In this document: piece after piece, positions 44,939 to 57,179 of the stretch
How the letters are laid out: the number at the start of each line of letters is the position of its first letter
Numbering within the stretch: position 1 is the first letter of the stretch
Assembly (NCBI GenBank): GCA_026419785.1
Contig: JAODTK010004688.1
Location: forward strand, 1-64,000
Length of the DNA stretch: 64,000 nucleotides
Direction of reading: 5' to 3'
Source of the DNA: Sclerodactyla briareus
Lineage: Eukaryota; Echinodermata; Holothuroidea; Dendrochirotida; Sclerodactylidae
Translations under genes and position numbers: made by a program
Notes under the pieces: generated by a model
Databases searched by the model: none
What the model saw: only the letters and a program-made list of their open reading frames with translations
Told to the model about the DNA's origin: nothing

Positions 44939-47740
44939 GTAACCGTTGCTTCCACAAAAAAAAACAAAAAATGGAATTTAATTTCAGTTAGGTTAGTTGC
45001 TACTTTCTGTCTTGATAGATGCTATGCACAAATGAAACATTCTAAGCGTGTCCACCTAGTTCTTCCTGGGTAGATCTTTGCCTGCCTACTACCACCACAG
45101 GAAAGATTGCAATAATTGTCAAGTGAAGGTTGAGTGTGAAGGTCATCATGGTCTCGGAAACAAAACATGAGGTCAAATGTTACCCGTGAGGGCAGTTTGG
45201 CTATTTTGTGGAATGCTTTTATGACGGTCAGGTTGAAAAAACTCTGTAATACTTGGTCAGTCATACTATTGATGCATGAGGCAATGTGGGTTGTCATGAT
45301 TTCCGAACAAAGTTCAATGAAATCCAAGGATTCAACGATTATGGTCTGCATGAAAAAGAGTGGGTTCAATGGCTATTTTGGCTCAAACAGCCACATACCA
45401 ATTGAGAACCTTTTGTTGATTGTGATACAATGTACTTGGCCAGTGCCCTAGTTTTCAGATGATACAACTGGGATCCTCGGGGACTCATTTTGGAAGACTC
45501 TTAAGCAAGGGTCTCTTCGGCTCTGTTCGTCCAAAATACTTTATGGTTGTAACCATATTTCTATATTCAGTAGAAACAGAAGTTTTTTTTCCCACACCTG
45601 TGTTCTTGAACATGATCAGATTTTGAGGTTTGGCACATGGAGTATTGACTCGGCACAGTCATTCAATTCAGTATTTCCTATTGATCATTCTTTTTGCTTC
45701 TATTCCATTCATTTTTAGGGAGGCTATGAGAGAGTGATGCAGATTCGACCTTGAGCTGAGCTGGCTAAAGCAAAACTTTGAGTTTTGAAACTGCTTCAGA
45801 ACATTTGCCTCATCATACATTACGCAGAAAATAGGTCCCCTACCGCACTTTTTCGAAGACGTGCAGTTCACATAAAATCCCACCTGATGCCGCTAGTGAC
45901 TGCAGTTTCTAACAGTGTCTAAAATCTTTGGACGCGAGTCGCAAGAGTCTCAAACCTCCAGGAAAGCCTGTTTTGTTTACTGTTGTCGGTCCGTAAACAG
46001 CGGCATGATCTGCCATGCCAACAGCACGGCATGAGCAGATTTGGTGGATTCTCTCTGGGGCTACTTTTGCCTCAATGTAATCCCCCCTGAGGATTTACGT
46101 ATGTTTTATGTTCAGTAACCCATCCTGCTGCCCTCTATTAGATTTTTTTCACTTTATTAACGCGCAACAACTTCCTGCCATGTTGTTCTAACGAGCTGAA
46201 ACCTGGCACTCGCATCACACATTTTGTTTTTTTTGAAAGGTGAGTGTGATGCTCGAGACTGCAATAACTACAGGTAGAGGTAAGGGTTACACAATCCCTT
46301 TACTAAAATAATTCACCACCGCTTTTTTGTCGCACCAGTGACTCGACAGGCCCCTCTGTGTCTAGGTCTGAGCAGATGTGTGGGAGCTTCTTGTACCATA
46401 ACACTTCTACTTCTGCAATGGGCTGTCCACAATAGTAAAGACTTTCTCTGGAGAATCCAAGAGCACTTGCCGTGCCAACCTGTTCATGCCCTTCACTCCT
46501 GTCTGTTTCCAGAAAAAAGAATTGCTTTTAAAAGTTTTGCCAATGGTGTCTCCTGACTTCTTACTGATGTCCTCATGTGAGGGCAGGGCCTGTTGCCACA
46601 CCCTGTAATGGAGAGGGTTTGCAATAGCACTGACTACAGGCTTTCTGTTTCTGTGAAGTGAACATTGCAGATGAGCTTGCATTACTTTGGTAGATTACCC
46701 TTGGGGGGAGTTTGGTCCAAAGACCCGGAGCCCTTCCTCCTGGTGGTGATACGATGAAGCTGTTGGGTTGGTTCAGGTGTTGGTGGCCAGAACGTGAGGT
46801 CACAGAGTCTTTTTGTCTACCTCCGGGCCAAGCCATTTATAGTGGTCTCTGGTTTCAAGTCGGAGTTAGAACCTCGACTAGCATGGAGTTTTTAGTCACT
46901 GGATAGTTGCAAATGACAGTCCAAAATCTGAGGAGAGAGAACTAAGCTTCTGCATTTTTGGGTGTGCCACTGTCTGGTGATTCTGTTGGTACAGGAGGTG
47001 CTTTTGGGTGGTGCAGCTCAGAGGTACCTCTACGGAGAGGTCCGCCTGGGGCAGGGGGTCAGGTTTTTGCCCAAAGAAAGAGCCCGCCACCCTTCATATT
47101 CTACGATAAATCAATTTATGGGCCCCTAGACACATCTTTTGGCAAAATTGATGACAACTGTTGGAAACTGAACATGAAAAAAGGTGATTTTGGGTAAAAA
47201 ATCCATGGTTTGACATGTGTCATGGTTGGTTTCTACCCTCCACTCTGCCCTTGCATACACCACTGGTGAGTGTGAATGGATAATCTTCTGGTTGCTTTCC
47301 CAGACGGAGGTACCCTCTCAGGCAATGCTTCCTTTAGTGTGGCATAATACTCCCTGATAATGAATGAACAACGTCTCCCACCCAATGCACGGGTAACTGG
47401 CTGTTTTGAACTTGATACCATCATATTTTGCTGCTGCGACGTGTAATAAGTACCCCAGATTTGGACCTCTTGACTTGTGTGAGACTTGGCCTTGGGTTCA
47501 GGCTCGGGTTGGTTGGCGTTGACTCCACACCACATCTGAGTGCTTGCATTTGTTTAACTATTTTCCATATGAGTGTTTAGAATTCCTTTAAAGAGATATC
47601 ATCCTGATCAGAGAATCCAGTGACGCGCAGTCTGGAGAGCTATGAACAACATCCTTTATACTTTTGAGATGTAACTGCTTGCTGTGAAGAGCAGAGGAAA
47701 AAGTAGCTTATGAGAATTCTTTTATTTTGTTTCATTAAAG
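44939..47740 (+). other. MAP9-like intron with unexplained minus-strand frames
   Basis: The minus strand carries several adjacent frames of protein-like composition: 47233-47535 (RALGGRRCSFIIREYYATLK, EALPERVPPSG) and 46407-46682 (LHYRVWQQALPSHEDISKKS, GVKGMNRLARQVLLDSP). They could be the remains of one mobile-element or nested-gene ORF broken by indels. No family was recognised. The rest of the intron shows nothing notable. Confidence 0.35.
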
Positions 47741-47963
47741 CTTGTGAACCATCTCACATCAAGCCACAGGCTAGTCGACCCAGTAGTGGTCGAGGTTCTT
47801 TGTGTCCACCGGAACGCTCTCAATGGATAACATGAACACTCTTGACTCTACACCTCGATACGGGAGGCAATGTACGAGACGTGGGGAACGGAAGACTGGA
47901 GGAGTTGAAAAAGAAAGAGAGACTGGAGAAGAAGAAGATCGGGGCTGAAGAAACGAGGAAAAG
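47741..47963 (+). CDS. MAP9: MAP9-like exon: first W-motif repeat
   Basis: Acceptor TTTGTTTCATTAAAG; donor GTAGTT after AAAAG. Frames give CEPSHIKPQASRPSSGRGSL, then TSIREAMYETWGTEDWRS and LEELKKKERLEKKKIGAEET. The string IREAMYETW lines up with the vertebrate MAP9 segment IRAAVYQEW that opens the repeat region, followed by the same Lys/Glu-rich coiled coil. At least two single-base shifts lie between the parts. The A-x-Y-E-x-W match in the right order relative to the other exons is the best evidence for the gene name. Confidence 0.7.
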
Positions 47964-48009
47964 GTAGTTTTGTTATATGCCCCTTGGTGTGTAGCTAATA
48001 CACAAATAA

Positions 48010-48850
48010 TATGACCGGTTGGATTGTTTGACAGTATTGGTTGGTATGGTGACTGGTCTGACTGTTATTGGTTGGTATGGCGACTTGTATAATTGGTCAC
48101 GTATTGTGAACTGCTCTGACTGGTATTAGGTTGGTTGGTTGACTGGTATTGGTTAGTATGGTGCTGGTCTAACGGCTATTGGTTGGTAGGTGACGGTATC
48201 GATCAGTGTATGGTGACTGGTCTTACTGATATTGGTTGGTTTAGACTGGTCCTGACTGGTATTTGGTTGATATGGTGACTGGTATAGTTTGTCCATAAGG
48301 TGACTGGTCTGACTGGTATTGGTCAGTATGGTGACTGGTATCGATCAGTATGGTGACTGGTATTGATTGATATAGTGACTGGTATTGGTTTGGTTTGGTC
48401 ACTTTGGTGCTTGGTCTGACTGGTATCAGTCAATATGGTGACTAATCTGACTGATATTGGGTCGGTATGGTGACTGGTCTGACTGGTGTGGGTGGTATAG
48501 TGACTGATCTGACTGATATTGGGTCGGTATTGCAGAGGGATGGGCCCAGGCAATTTTGAGTGCCGGGTGGAAATTGATTAACAGTATTTGGGGAGCAGTA
48601 AAGTGTCAATATGATAGTAAACTACATCAGTACAGCACTAAATAGTGCCGGTAATTTGGCTTTTTTTCTTGAATGCGGGTAAAATGCATGAATGCAGGTT
48701 CCACCACTCAGTGCCGCCCAGTGTGGGCACATCCCTGGGTATGGTGACAGGTCTGACTGATATCAGTCAGCCATGGTGACTGGTCTGACTGGTATTGGTC
48801 AGTATGGTGACTGATTTAACTGGTATTGGCTGTCTGTACCTATCCAGATT
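48010..48850 (+). repeat. Minisatellite of about 30 bp units in MAP9-like intron
   Basis: Dozens of imperfect units built from GGTATGGTGACTGGTCTGAC and TGGTATTGGT, covering about 48010-48535 and 48735-48835. They are interrupted by an unrelated 200-bp insert (48541-48735, containing GTGCCGGGTGGAAATTG and AGTGCCGCCCAGTGTGGGCA). It fills nearly all of the intron between the first two repeat-motif exons. Confidence 0.85.
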
Positions 48851-48884
48851 AATTGGCTGTTGTTGAATTGCATCACGTTTTTAG

Positions 48885-49044
48885 GAAGTGAGAGAAACGA
48901 GCAAGATCCGGAAATCTTTCTTTTGAATGCTTGGAAGGACAGCAAGAAGTCCACCCTGGTTGCTAAGAAACAGGGCAGAGCAGAGTAAGAAGAAGCAAAA
49001 AAGGAGAGGAGGAAAAACCAAATCAGAAGATATTTGCAAACAAG
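48885..49044 (+). CDS. MAP9: MAP9-like exon: second W-motif repeat
   Basis: Acceptor CATCACGTTTTTAG; donor CAAG/GTCAGT. One frame gives EVRETSKIRKSFF, the next gives LLNAWKDSKKSTLVAKKQGR and AE, and the first motif continues as EEAKKERRKNQ. It corresponds to the MAP9 repeat ASFEAWKAMKEKEAKKIAAK: W with two residues to the next basic pair, then a Lys/Glu coiled coil. An in-frame TAA after GRAE is best explained by a one-base error in an A/G-rich run. Confidence 0.65.
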
Positions 49045-51449
49045 GTCAGTGTATCCAGGAATTTAACCAATTTTAATAGAACATCAAGGTAAAAGACCTT
49101 CTCCTACTATTTTATCATATTCATTCTCCCAAAACTTACCCAATCAACAACGATGTCAGAATTCAGAATGTAAACACAGCTGCATGGTGTGTTGCCGAAC
49201 ATTCACATTGTATCTCACACAAAACAGTAGCGCTATAGAAAAATGTGCATGCTCCTGTCCATGTACGCTGGCCAATGGGCACGTTCTAATTTTTGCACTC
49301 GCAGTAATCTTGCAGTAGCCCATTGGCTGGTGCGAGTTACAAACATATAGTTAAAGACACTGCATGCTTGGCTACACTAAGGTTATATTTGAAGAAGAAA
49401 AGTGTATCTATAGGTTCAAACCCCATTTCAATACGATGTTCCTATGTGGAGTTATTGGCCTTCAAATTTTGGGCCATTGGGCAGAAAATTTGGGGAGAAT
49501 CCTATTGCGCAATAACGCATGACGTCCACACATGGACACCCGGAAATTAATTTATGTCTTGGATTGTTTCATTTTGTTGAATAAGTCAACATTTAGCAGA
49601 AGTTCTGTTGTCTTCTCTCACCAAAGTAACCATCAACACCTGTCACCCCACTACAAAGCAATCCTCGCCCATAGACTGAATGCTTTTCGAAGTAAATTAA
49701 TGTTTGAATTCAAATAAAAAAAAAATGTTTGCAGGGTTGTGCCAGTATTACAATCAGTATTATTGGCATGATGGGGATTTCATTTGCGATCTTTCGCATC
49801 CACATGCTTCAGATTACACAAACTTCAAATGACTATACCTCCGTTAGCGAGAGTCCTATGAGTTCGGTGGACTGATGCCTTCAGATTTTATCCAGCTATT
49901 AATTAGCCTCTGTGTTTTAATCATCCTGCAGTTGTTCTTCAAGAGGGCCATAGTTCAGGGAACTAGACTTGCTCGAGTAGTCTAGTTGAGTGCAGTGGAT
50001 TTTCCATACAACTCCTTGCCTGTGGTGGGATTAATCGGTATTAAAGTTATTGTTAACTATACTACTAATTCCGACGGCTGTTATTTGCCTTTTTTTTTTT
50101 TGTACCGAGTGCATTCATTCAACTGGTAAGTGAGACTCTCCTTTTTTTCTGTCAAAGAGAGAAAGCTATGAATGCCAGTTTTAAGTCTCACAAGTCGGAC
50201 TGTTTGTGATGGAAATTGAAACTCTCCTTCATATTTTGAAAATTGAGCCTATGATCATCGCGGATGAAGTCATGTATATCAGACCAGCCTTAGTTTTTGC
50301 AACCAAATCACAAGCTTCTCATCATCCACCCCCAAGTTTGTCCCTCAATTCTGATTTTAGCATTTAAGACTGCCCATGCCCAACAATTTGTTGGGTAAGT
50401 TCACGCGTGACCCTTGTGCCCAAATGAAAGGTGATCAATTTAAATTGTTATTATAATTAATACATCAGTTGTTTATCAATACATCAGTGTTCATCAATAC
50501 ATCAGTGTTCAACAATACATCATGCTGTTTTCACCATATCGAGTGGGTAATCTTGGGAGTGACAATATCTCATTGACAATCCCTAGTGAAATTAATTCGT
50601 TCATGTCCATTTGATTAGTAACTTCGGCAAGTTTTCAACTGGAATCCAATGTTTTGTGACTTTTTTTTTTGCCTTGTTTCCAATTTTGGAAACTATTCAG
50701 GCATTTTAATCTCGAAATATCTCAAAGATAGTGGAGAAACCCCATAAATAGGCCCAAAATGAAGTCACTATTCACCAAATCCATATTCTTCCAGTGAATT
50801 TCATCAGAATTCATGTGAGAATCTGTGTTTTGCGACTTCCTGCCAATTGTCACATAAATTGACATAGTCAGCCATTCCATTACCAAATATCTTTACAAGT
50901 ACAAATTGGAATCCTCAAAATTTGGCCCAAAAGAAGGCTTTATTTCCACAACTTCTCCCACAAATTCACCCTGTGGTTTCAGGCACGCTACAAACTGATC
51001 ATGCATTTGAGTGGTATCTCACTTTCCCCAGTGTTAGCATTTATATAGGAGAAGTTGGAACACACAAAATAACTTTCCATTTCCTACCATGAGTTTGTTT
51101 TGTCAATGAAAAATGACAAAGGGTTTTGCCTCTGTTGTCAGAAATATCCCTCCCCCTTTCTCACCCACAGATTCCTGTTTTTTCAGGCACTGCTACAAAC
51201 TGATTAAACATCTTAAGTGGTATCTCACTTGCCCATTGTAAGCCAATTTATAGCAGAAGTGATCTGCCAAACCCAGAAGCAAGGAAGGAGGATAAAGGTG
51301 AGAGAACAATGCGGAAAAGGGGGGAGGATTTTTTTTTAATTACCACCCCTCCCCCTTCCCCCCCCCCCCCACCCTCCTTTGCCAATACAAAACTGTCTGT
51401 CTTATTGGTTACTGTGTACATATATATTTCAATTGGTTGTTCCTGCTAG
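49045..51449 (+). other. MAP9-like intron
   Basis: Contains an 18-bp array at 50458-50522, a two-copy repeat at about 50980-51070 and 51185-51270 (CTACAAACTGAT, GGTATCTCACTT), a C-run at 51360-51370 and T-runs. No other gene recognised. Confidence 0.5.
50458..50522 (+). repeat. 18-bp tandem repeat
   Basis: About 3.5 units of ATACATCAGTGTTCATCA with few changes. Confidence 0.85.
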
Positions 51450-51565
51450 GCCTCTGAGTAGTGGAAGAAGGAAAAGATGAGAGAAGACTCAAAAGGAGAG
51501 AAAAAGAAAGAAGGATGGAGCGAGAGAAAACGATAGTCCTCCAGGAAAAGGACGAGGAAAAACAG
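51450..51565 (+). CDS. MAP9: MAP9-like exon: third W-motif repeat
   Basis: Acceptor GTTCCTGCTAG; donor CAG/GTCGAT (weak). The first frame gives ASE, a stop, then WKKEKMRED. The next frame gives DERRLKRREKERRMEREKTI and VLQEKDEEKQ. It corresponds to MAP9 repeats of the type AFEKWKEKKMEYLKEKNRKE. The stop sits exactly where a single-base change in GAGTAGTGG would give an acidic residue before the conserved Trp. Highly charged coiled coil. Confidence 0.65.
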
Positions 51566-52299
51566 GTCGATGCTCCACGCATTCACTAGCTGGTAATTGG
51601 GTTCTATCTCTGTGTATAATGAGGCTAGGTCCCCTTTGGAAGTCACATTTTTGGCAACTTAAAATAAATGCACTTCATAATTGAACATTTCAGGTGAACT
51701 ACGTATAGATATTACAGAGCTCTACTACATATCATGTTGCAAACGAGCTGAATTACCCATTTTGCTCTCTTACCATCAAGCTGGTCCTCAGTATTGGGTG
51801 GGAGAGGAATGTCACTGAGTCTTTCTTTCCTCTGACCACATCACAGTGATGGTTCTGTCTGTATGTGTGCAAAGCCTCGAGGTTGGAAGATCCCTCGGGC
51901 TGGGGAGCTATTTTTATGAAGTCACCACTGGGTAGTGATGCCCGGCTGTTACTTCAGTTACTTCACCCATCACATGACTTGAACACTCTCATCTAGTTCA
52001 GCAGCTGGATGTATGTTGTTTGCTAAATATTCTAATTAAGTGGTCTAACTTACTTCATATTTTTCTGCGAATTTTCCAAAGTTTGTGCAGATTTTCCATG
52101 AAACTGGTGAAATGTGGTCTTACCGTGGTTCCGAGAAATTTAAATTGAAGTCGGGGTCACCTTGAAGGCATTTAATGTGTCTAATTTGGCATAATTTATG
52201 TACTTTTGAAAGTTTGTTGGATTTTTTCCACAAAACATAGTAATTGAATCCACCTTTGAATCCTGATCATTTTAAAGGTAACAGCACAGTAGGGGGGTC
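51566..52299 (+). other. MAP9-like intron, 5' part
   Basis: No gene. The end (from about 52000) already resembles the block at 34.7-34.9 kb of the composite element (TTTTCTGCGAATTTTCCAAA, TTGTTGGATTTT-like strings). Confidence 0.5.
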
Positions 52300-52965
52300 A
52301 GTAGAGGTCCTTGTATGTTGCCTAATTTTGCCTAATTTATTCCAATTTTCCAACTTGTTAAGAATTTTTTTCGCCAAATTAAGTAGGTATGGTCCGTTAC
52401 ATTTTCTGGATCTGATGTGTTTGATGTTCATTACTTTGATTGAATTTCATCATATCATCGCTTCTGTAGAATAAAGCACTAGGACGAGAAACCTAGCTCC
52501 TGTGACAATTTTAACTGCTGTTATAAGCTCTTTTTATGTGCCTAATTTGCATAATTTATTCAATTTCCAATTGGTAAGAATTTTTGCCAACTCCAGTAGG
52601 TAAGGGACCCTTAAACATTTCTGAATCTGCGGGGTGATGTTCATGAATTTGATTGAATTCTATATAATAGCTTCTGTTAGAATAAAGCATCTGAGGAACG
52701 AGTAAACCATAGCTCCTGTTACAATTTTACTGCTGTTATAAGCTTCATGTTGTGCCTAATTTGCATAATTTATTCCAAGTTACAAACGTGGTAAGAAATT
52801 TTGCAAAACTCAGTAGGTAAGGACATTAACATTTTATGAAATTGATGTGTTTGATGTTCATTGAATTTTGTTGATTGAAATTCTATATAATAGATTCTTT
52901 TGCATATAAAGCCTTGGAGGAACGAGTAAGTAAACCATAGCTCCTGTGACAATGTTAGCTGTTAA
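52300..52965 (+). repeat. 216-bp tandem repeat, three units
   Basis: The landmark TGCCTAATTTGCATAATTTA recurs at about 52320 (degraded), 52541 and 52756. Each is followed by GTTAAGAATTTTTTTCGCCA-like, TGATGTTCATTGA-like and TAGCTCCTGTGACAATTTTA-like strings. Non-coding and in the MAP9-like intron. Confidence 0.8.
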
Positions 52966-53629
52966 AGCACTGCCGACAAGCAAACCCTCTTTACCCCAAC
53001 CAAAGCTGGTACTTGGAACTGATGGTGGCTGGGTTGCGCTAAATGTCAATTATATGTCGAAATAGGCGATTAATAGATAGACAAATGTGGAGGTTTCCTA
53101 AAGATATTTTTGGGGACAATCCCTGCCCTGCTGCATGGGGATTGGTTGTGTGGTGTGTGGTGGAGGGGGGGGGGGCAAGGTTGTTTGCCTGCCTGGCAGG
53201 GGGCTGGCATGGCATGATGTCCTGTTTCTGTTGGAAATAAAAGGCACTAAATAATGAAGAAAAATTTTCAGTTTAGAAGCAAAGAGCCCAGGTCTGCTAA
53301 GAAATTTAGAACATTCCAAGTTGGATTTTGGGACAAAGAATTGAGTTGACTGTGCGATAAAACTCATTCAAATTTGGGGATTATGGAGAGAAGAGTAGAG
53401 TGGGGGGGGGCAGAAGAGAAAAGCAATTAAGGAACTTTTGTAATTCAAGATAACTCTTGGATCATTCTTTTAGGAATTTTATGTGTATGTGGAAATGTGT
53501 GATGTTCTTTTGACATGCCAATGGTCGGCATGAACTAGTTGGTTGTTTTTCGTAGTGAATAATAGCACCACCGATCGTGCACCACTAGACCACTTTTTGG
53601 CGATCGCCTCAATTTATAGTCCCCAATCA
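52966..53629 (+). other. MAP9-like intron, nothing recognised
   Basis: G-runs at 53164-53174 and 53402-53410. No conserved coding sequence seen. Confidence 0.5.
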
Positions 53630-56560
53630 ATTTAGCAGTGGGAACGAGGTCACCAGAGGTCATTTAATGTGACTAATTGGATTTTTTTAAAAAAAATAAA
53701 AAAAATATGCAATTTTGAAGTTTGGTTGAATTTCCATGAAACGTTGGGTGGGATGGTACACCTTCAATTCTGATCAATTTAACAACAGTGGTCAAGGTCC
53801 CTGAAGGTCTTTAATGTGACAATTTGCAGAAATTATGCATTTTTTTGAAGTTTTCGTCAAAACGAACAATAACGACAAATGAGTGCAGTTAGTGTGTTCG
53901 TAAGATGTGTCAGTTAATTTTTTGATTCGGTGGCTCAACCCATTTAATGACGAGTCAAAAGGTCAAGGTGGAAGTCTTTAACAATGTGCTTATGAGTTAC
54001 AGGACAAAGAAATAAATCTGTCAATTTTTTTTGATGTGTTATAGAGCCTGTGTGCTACATAACAAACCAACTCCCTCTTCACTCTGGACACCTGGTCTGC
54101 TCCAATTTTACGAGGGGTCAAAGTTGGTTTTGATACCTTTCGGGAGGTAGCATAGGATTTTTGTGTATCTGATACAAATGCTTTAGGCTTGGTGCAATCA
54201 CATGGAGGCCAAGCTTCATTTCGCTAAACCAAGGCCAATCAAGGTCAGCACCTGCCAAATATTAACATTTTCTGAACAATTTCTAGTGACTGTTGTTGCG
54301 ATAGTGTGAAATATTGGGACTGCTGCATATTAATCAAGGGTAACGTTGGTTTAATAAAAAAACTTTATGTCATCACAGGTCATTCAGGTCCCTTATGGAC
54401 AAAAACTTGCCAAATATAACATTTCCCTGCAACAGCCTTCCATGACTATATGCGATATGGCTGAGTTTTGAGACATGGTGCTATTTGTGGCTTATTTTTA
54501 TAAAACTGCTAACTTCAAAGGTCATTTGAGGCCAATTATCTGAATCTTAATTCTTCCCACTCGGGATATTATGGTTTTGCCTTTCGTCGTTTCCCGCCGC
54601 GTCCGCCGCGACCGCCGCCGGAAGATTTCGCGTTAGCGCGATAACTCTCACGCTTTACTCAGTTAGAGCCGAAACTTGGCACAACGGTTGACCCATAGAG
54701 ATCTCGGATCTTTTGAAAACTGCTCTCGAAAACTGGTATTACAAAGTCGCTGCCTCTGCTTGTGATTTTACGCAAAATTTCCAAGTTTGGTCCATCTAAC
54801 AACACAAAAGTGGTACTCAGGGGTGACCATTGGTCCCGAAACATGGTGGCATTTCACGGTCATCCGAGGGTCAAATATGTGTAATTTGTGATTTTTTGCA
54901 ACTGTTCGGATTTTGACGAAACTTGGTTACTAGGGGGTAACAGTTGGTCCCCAAACATGGCGGCATTTTTCAAGGTCATATCCGAGGTCAACTTTGTGTA
55001 ATTTTTGCTTAAAGGTCATGTAAGGGGGTAAAAACTGGATTTTGGTACTTTTTCGGCATAAGCACTGGACGTGTTCATCAAATGCAAAATGCTCCTAGGA
55101 TGGATGTATCACTGAGAGTTACATTTTCCAAAAACTTCATGTCATTGAAGGTCATCAATGGTCACGTAGGGGTTAAAAACGGTTTTCTGGCCCTAATCGA
55201 AGAATTGAATATGCTGTAAGGCTGGAAGGTTCACCATTGTGATCTATGTTGACCCTTGCATGGTTGTGACCTCTGCCCTCAACTTTTGACCTCTGTCTGT
55301 GGTCATGTGGTTAAAGGTTGAGTCTTGAATAATGTGCTTATTTAAGGAGTGCGGGCAAAAAAAATTGAAACTGGGTATTTTGGTCTGTGATAGACCTTTG
55401 TGTGCTTTAATGGAGGAGACCAACTCCCGCTTCGATCGGTTACATACTTTGGTAGTTCAAGGTGTAAGTTTAATTTAATAGCTTTTTCGCATAACATAGG
55501 TGTTCATTGAATGCAAAATGCTTCTAGGATTGGATGCATCACATGGAGAATTACATTTTTATAACACGCCATGGTCATTGAAGGTCTCAAAGGTCCCGTA
55601 GGGGGTCAACAACGATTTTAGACTTTTTGGCAATAGCACTGGGCCCTGTTCATCAGAATGCAAAAATGCCCAGAGTGGCTGTAATCCATGGAGACGTTAT
55701 CAGTTTTCATAAAAACTGCCCTGGCATTGAAGGTCATCAGGTCACGTAGGGGTCAAACTGTTTTCTGGCCATATCGGAAAATTTACTACTGTGAATGCTG
55801 GAAGGTTCACCATTGTGATATAATTGTTGACTGCTGTGTGTTACCTCTTGACCTCAATTTGACCTCTGTGGGTTGGTAATTGGGTTAAAGGTTGAGTCTT
55901 GAATAAATGTGCTTATTTAAGGATTATGGGCAAAAAAAATTGAAACTGGTTATTTTTGATTGTGATAACCTGGTGCTTTATGGAGGAAACCGACCCCGCT
56001 TTTGACGGAGACGCTACTTTGGTAGTTACAAGGGGTCAAGTTCAATTTAATGCGTTTTGGCAATAACATTAGTCGTGTTCATTGGAATGCAATTTGCTTC
56101 TAAGAGTGGATGCAGTCTCATGGAGAGTAACAATTTTTAAAAAAACCTCCATGTCATTGAAGGTCATAAATGGTCACGTAGGGGTAAAAAACGGATTTTA
56201 GTACTTTTGGGCAATTAGCACTGGGCGTGTTATCATAATGCAAATGCGCTTATGGAGTGGATGTACACATGGAGAGTTACAATTTTCACATGAAACCTGC
56301 CAATGTCATTAAAGGTCATTCAAGGTCACTTAGGGGTCAAAAACTGTTTTCTGGCCGTAATCGGAGAATTAATATCTGCGAAGGCTGGAGTTCACCATTG
56401 TGATATAATTGTTGACCTGCATGTGTGTGACCTCTCCCTCAATTTTGACCTCTGTCCGGGTTGTCATGTGGTTAAAGGTTGAGTCTGAATAATGTGCTTA
56501 TTAAGAGTTAACAGGGGCAAAAAATGAAACTGGTTTTTGGCAAAGTGGGGAGATACAAGT
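53630..56560 (+). repeat. Second array related to the 600-bp units, with insert
   Basis: 53630-54560 resembles the final block of the element at 36.48-37.34 kb (CCAACTCCCTCTTCACTCTG; GCATAGGATTTTTGTGTATC). 54585-55010 contains a different GC-rich start (CGCCGCGACCGCCGCCGG, GTTAGCGCGATAACTCTCAC) and looks like an inserted element end. 55010-56560 holds three units of about 575-590 bp (landmark GGCTGGAAGGTTCACCATTG at about 55219, 55795 and 56382). Exact AGGTCA-N4-AGGTCA at 56313-56328. Confidence 0.75.
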
Positions 56561-57179
56561 TGGTGGTCTACCGCCAGGGCGGTGTCTAGTTGTGAAAAGT
56601 ATTGAAATGAGTAAAACAGCCCTACAAAACTCCATACATTTTAATGACTATATCCATCCAAATGTCACTACCAGCTCTATCCAAGAATGGTATAGTTTTA
56701 GGCAACTCCAAGCTCAGCATCACTATTAATAGAGCATGCAATTAATAACAAGATGTTTGCAGACCTAGATCTCTAATACATATACTATATATATTTGGAG
56801 TTTTACAATTTTTAACCCCTTCATTAATGTTTATTTTATCTTTAGTGGAATACCCCTATAGATCATCACACAATCTATGTATAGCTACTAGCAGAATCAC
56901 TGTTGGGGAAAAGCTATGGGCCAACAGGGTTTCATGTTTAACACCGGTCTGCAGGAAAGGCGCTTATTGGATACCGGTAGTGTGTGAGACAGCAGGGAAG
57001 TGACCTCCCAGGAGTGACACACCAAGTATTTGTTATCTTTTTGCACCTCCCTATCAATCACAGCTTCAATGGAATGTAAGGTATGTCATCCTGCTGTTCA
57101 GGGTGGGGGAAGGTTACCCTCAGAGGTAATGTCGTGGTTAAGGCTTACTGGTTAATTCTAACAACCCCAAAGCTATTTG
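56561..57179 (+). other. MAP9-like intron, nothing recognised
   Basis: Unique-looking AT-rich DNA with no exon or repeat recognised. Confidence 0.5.
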
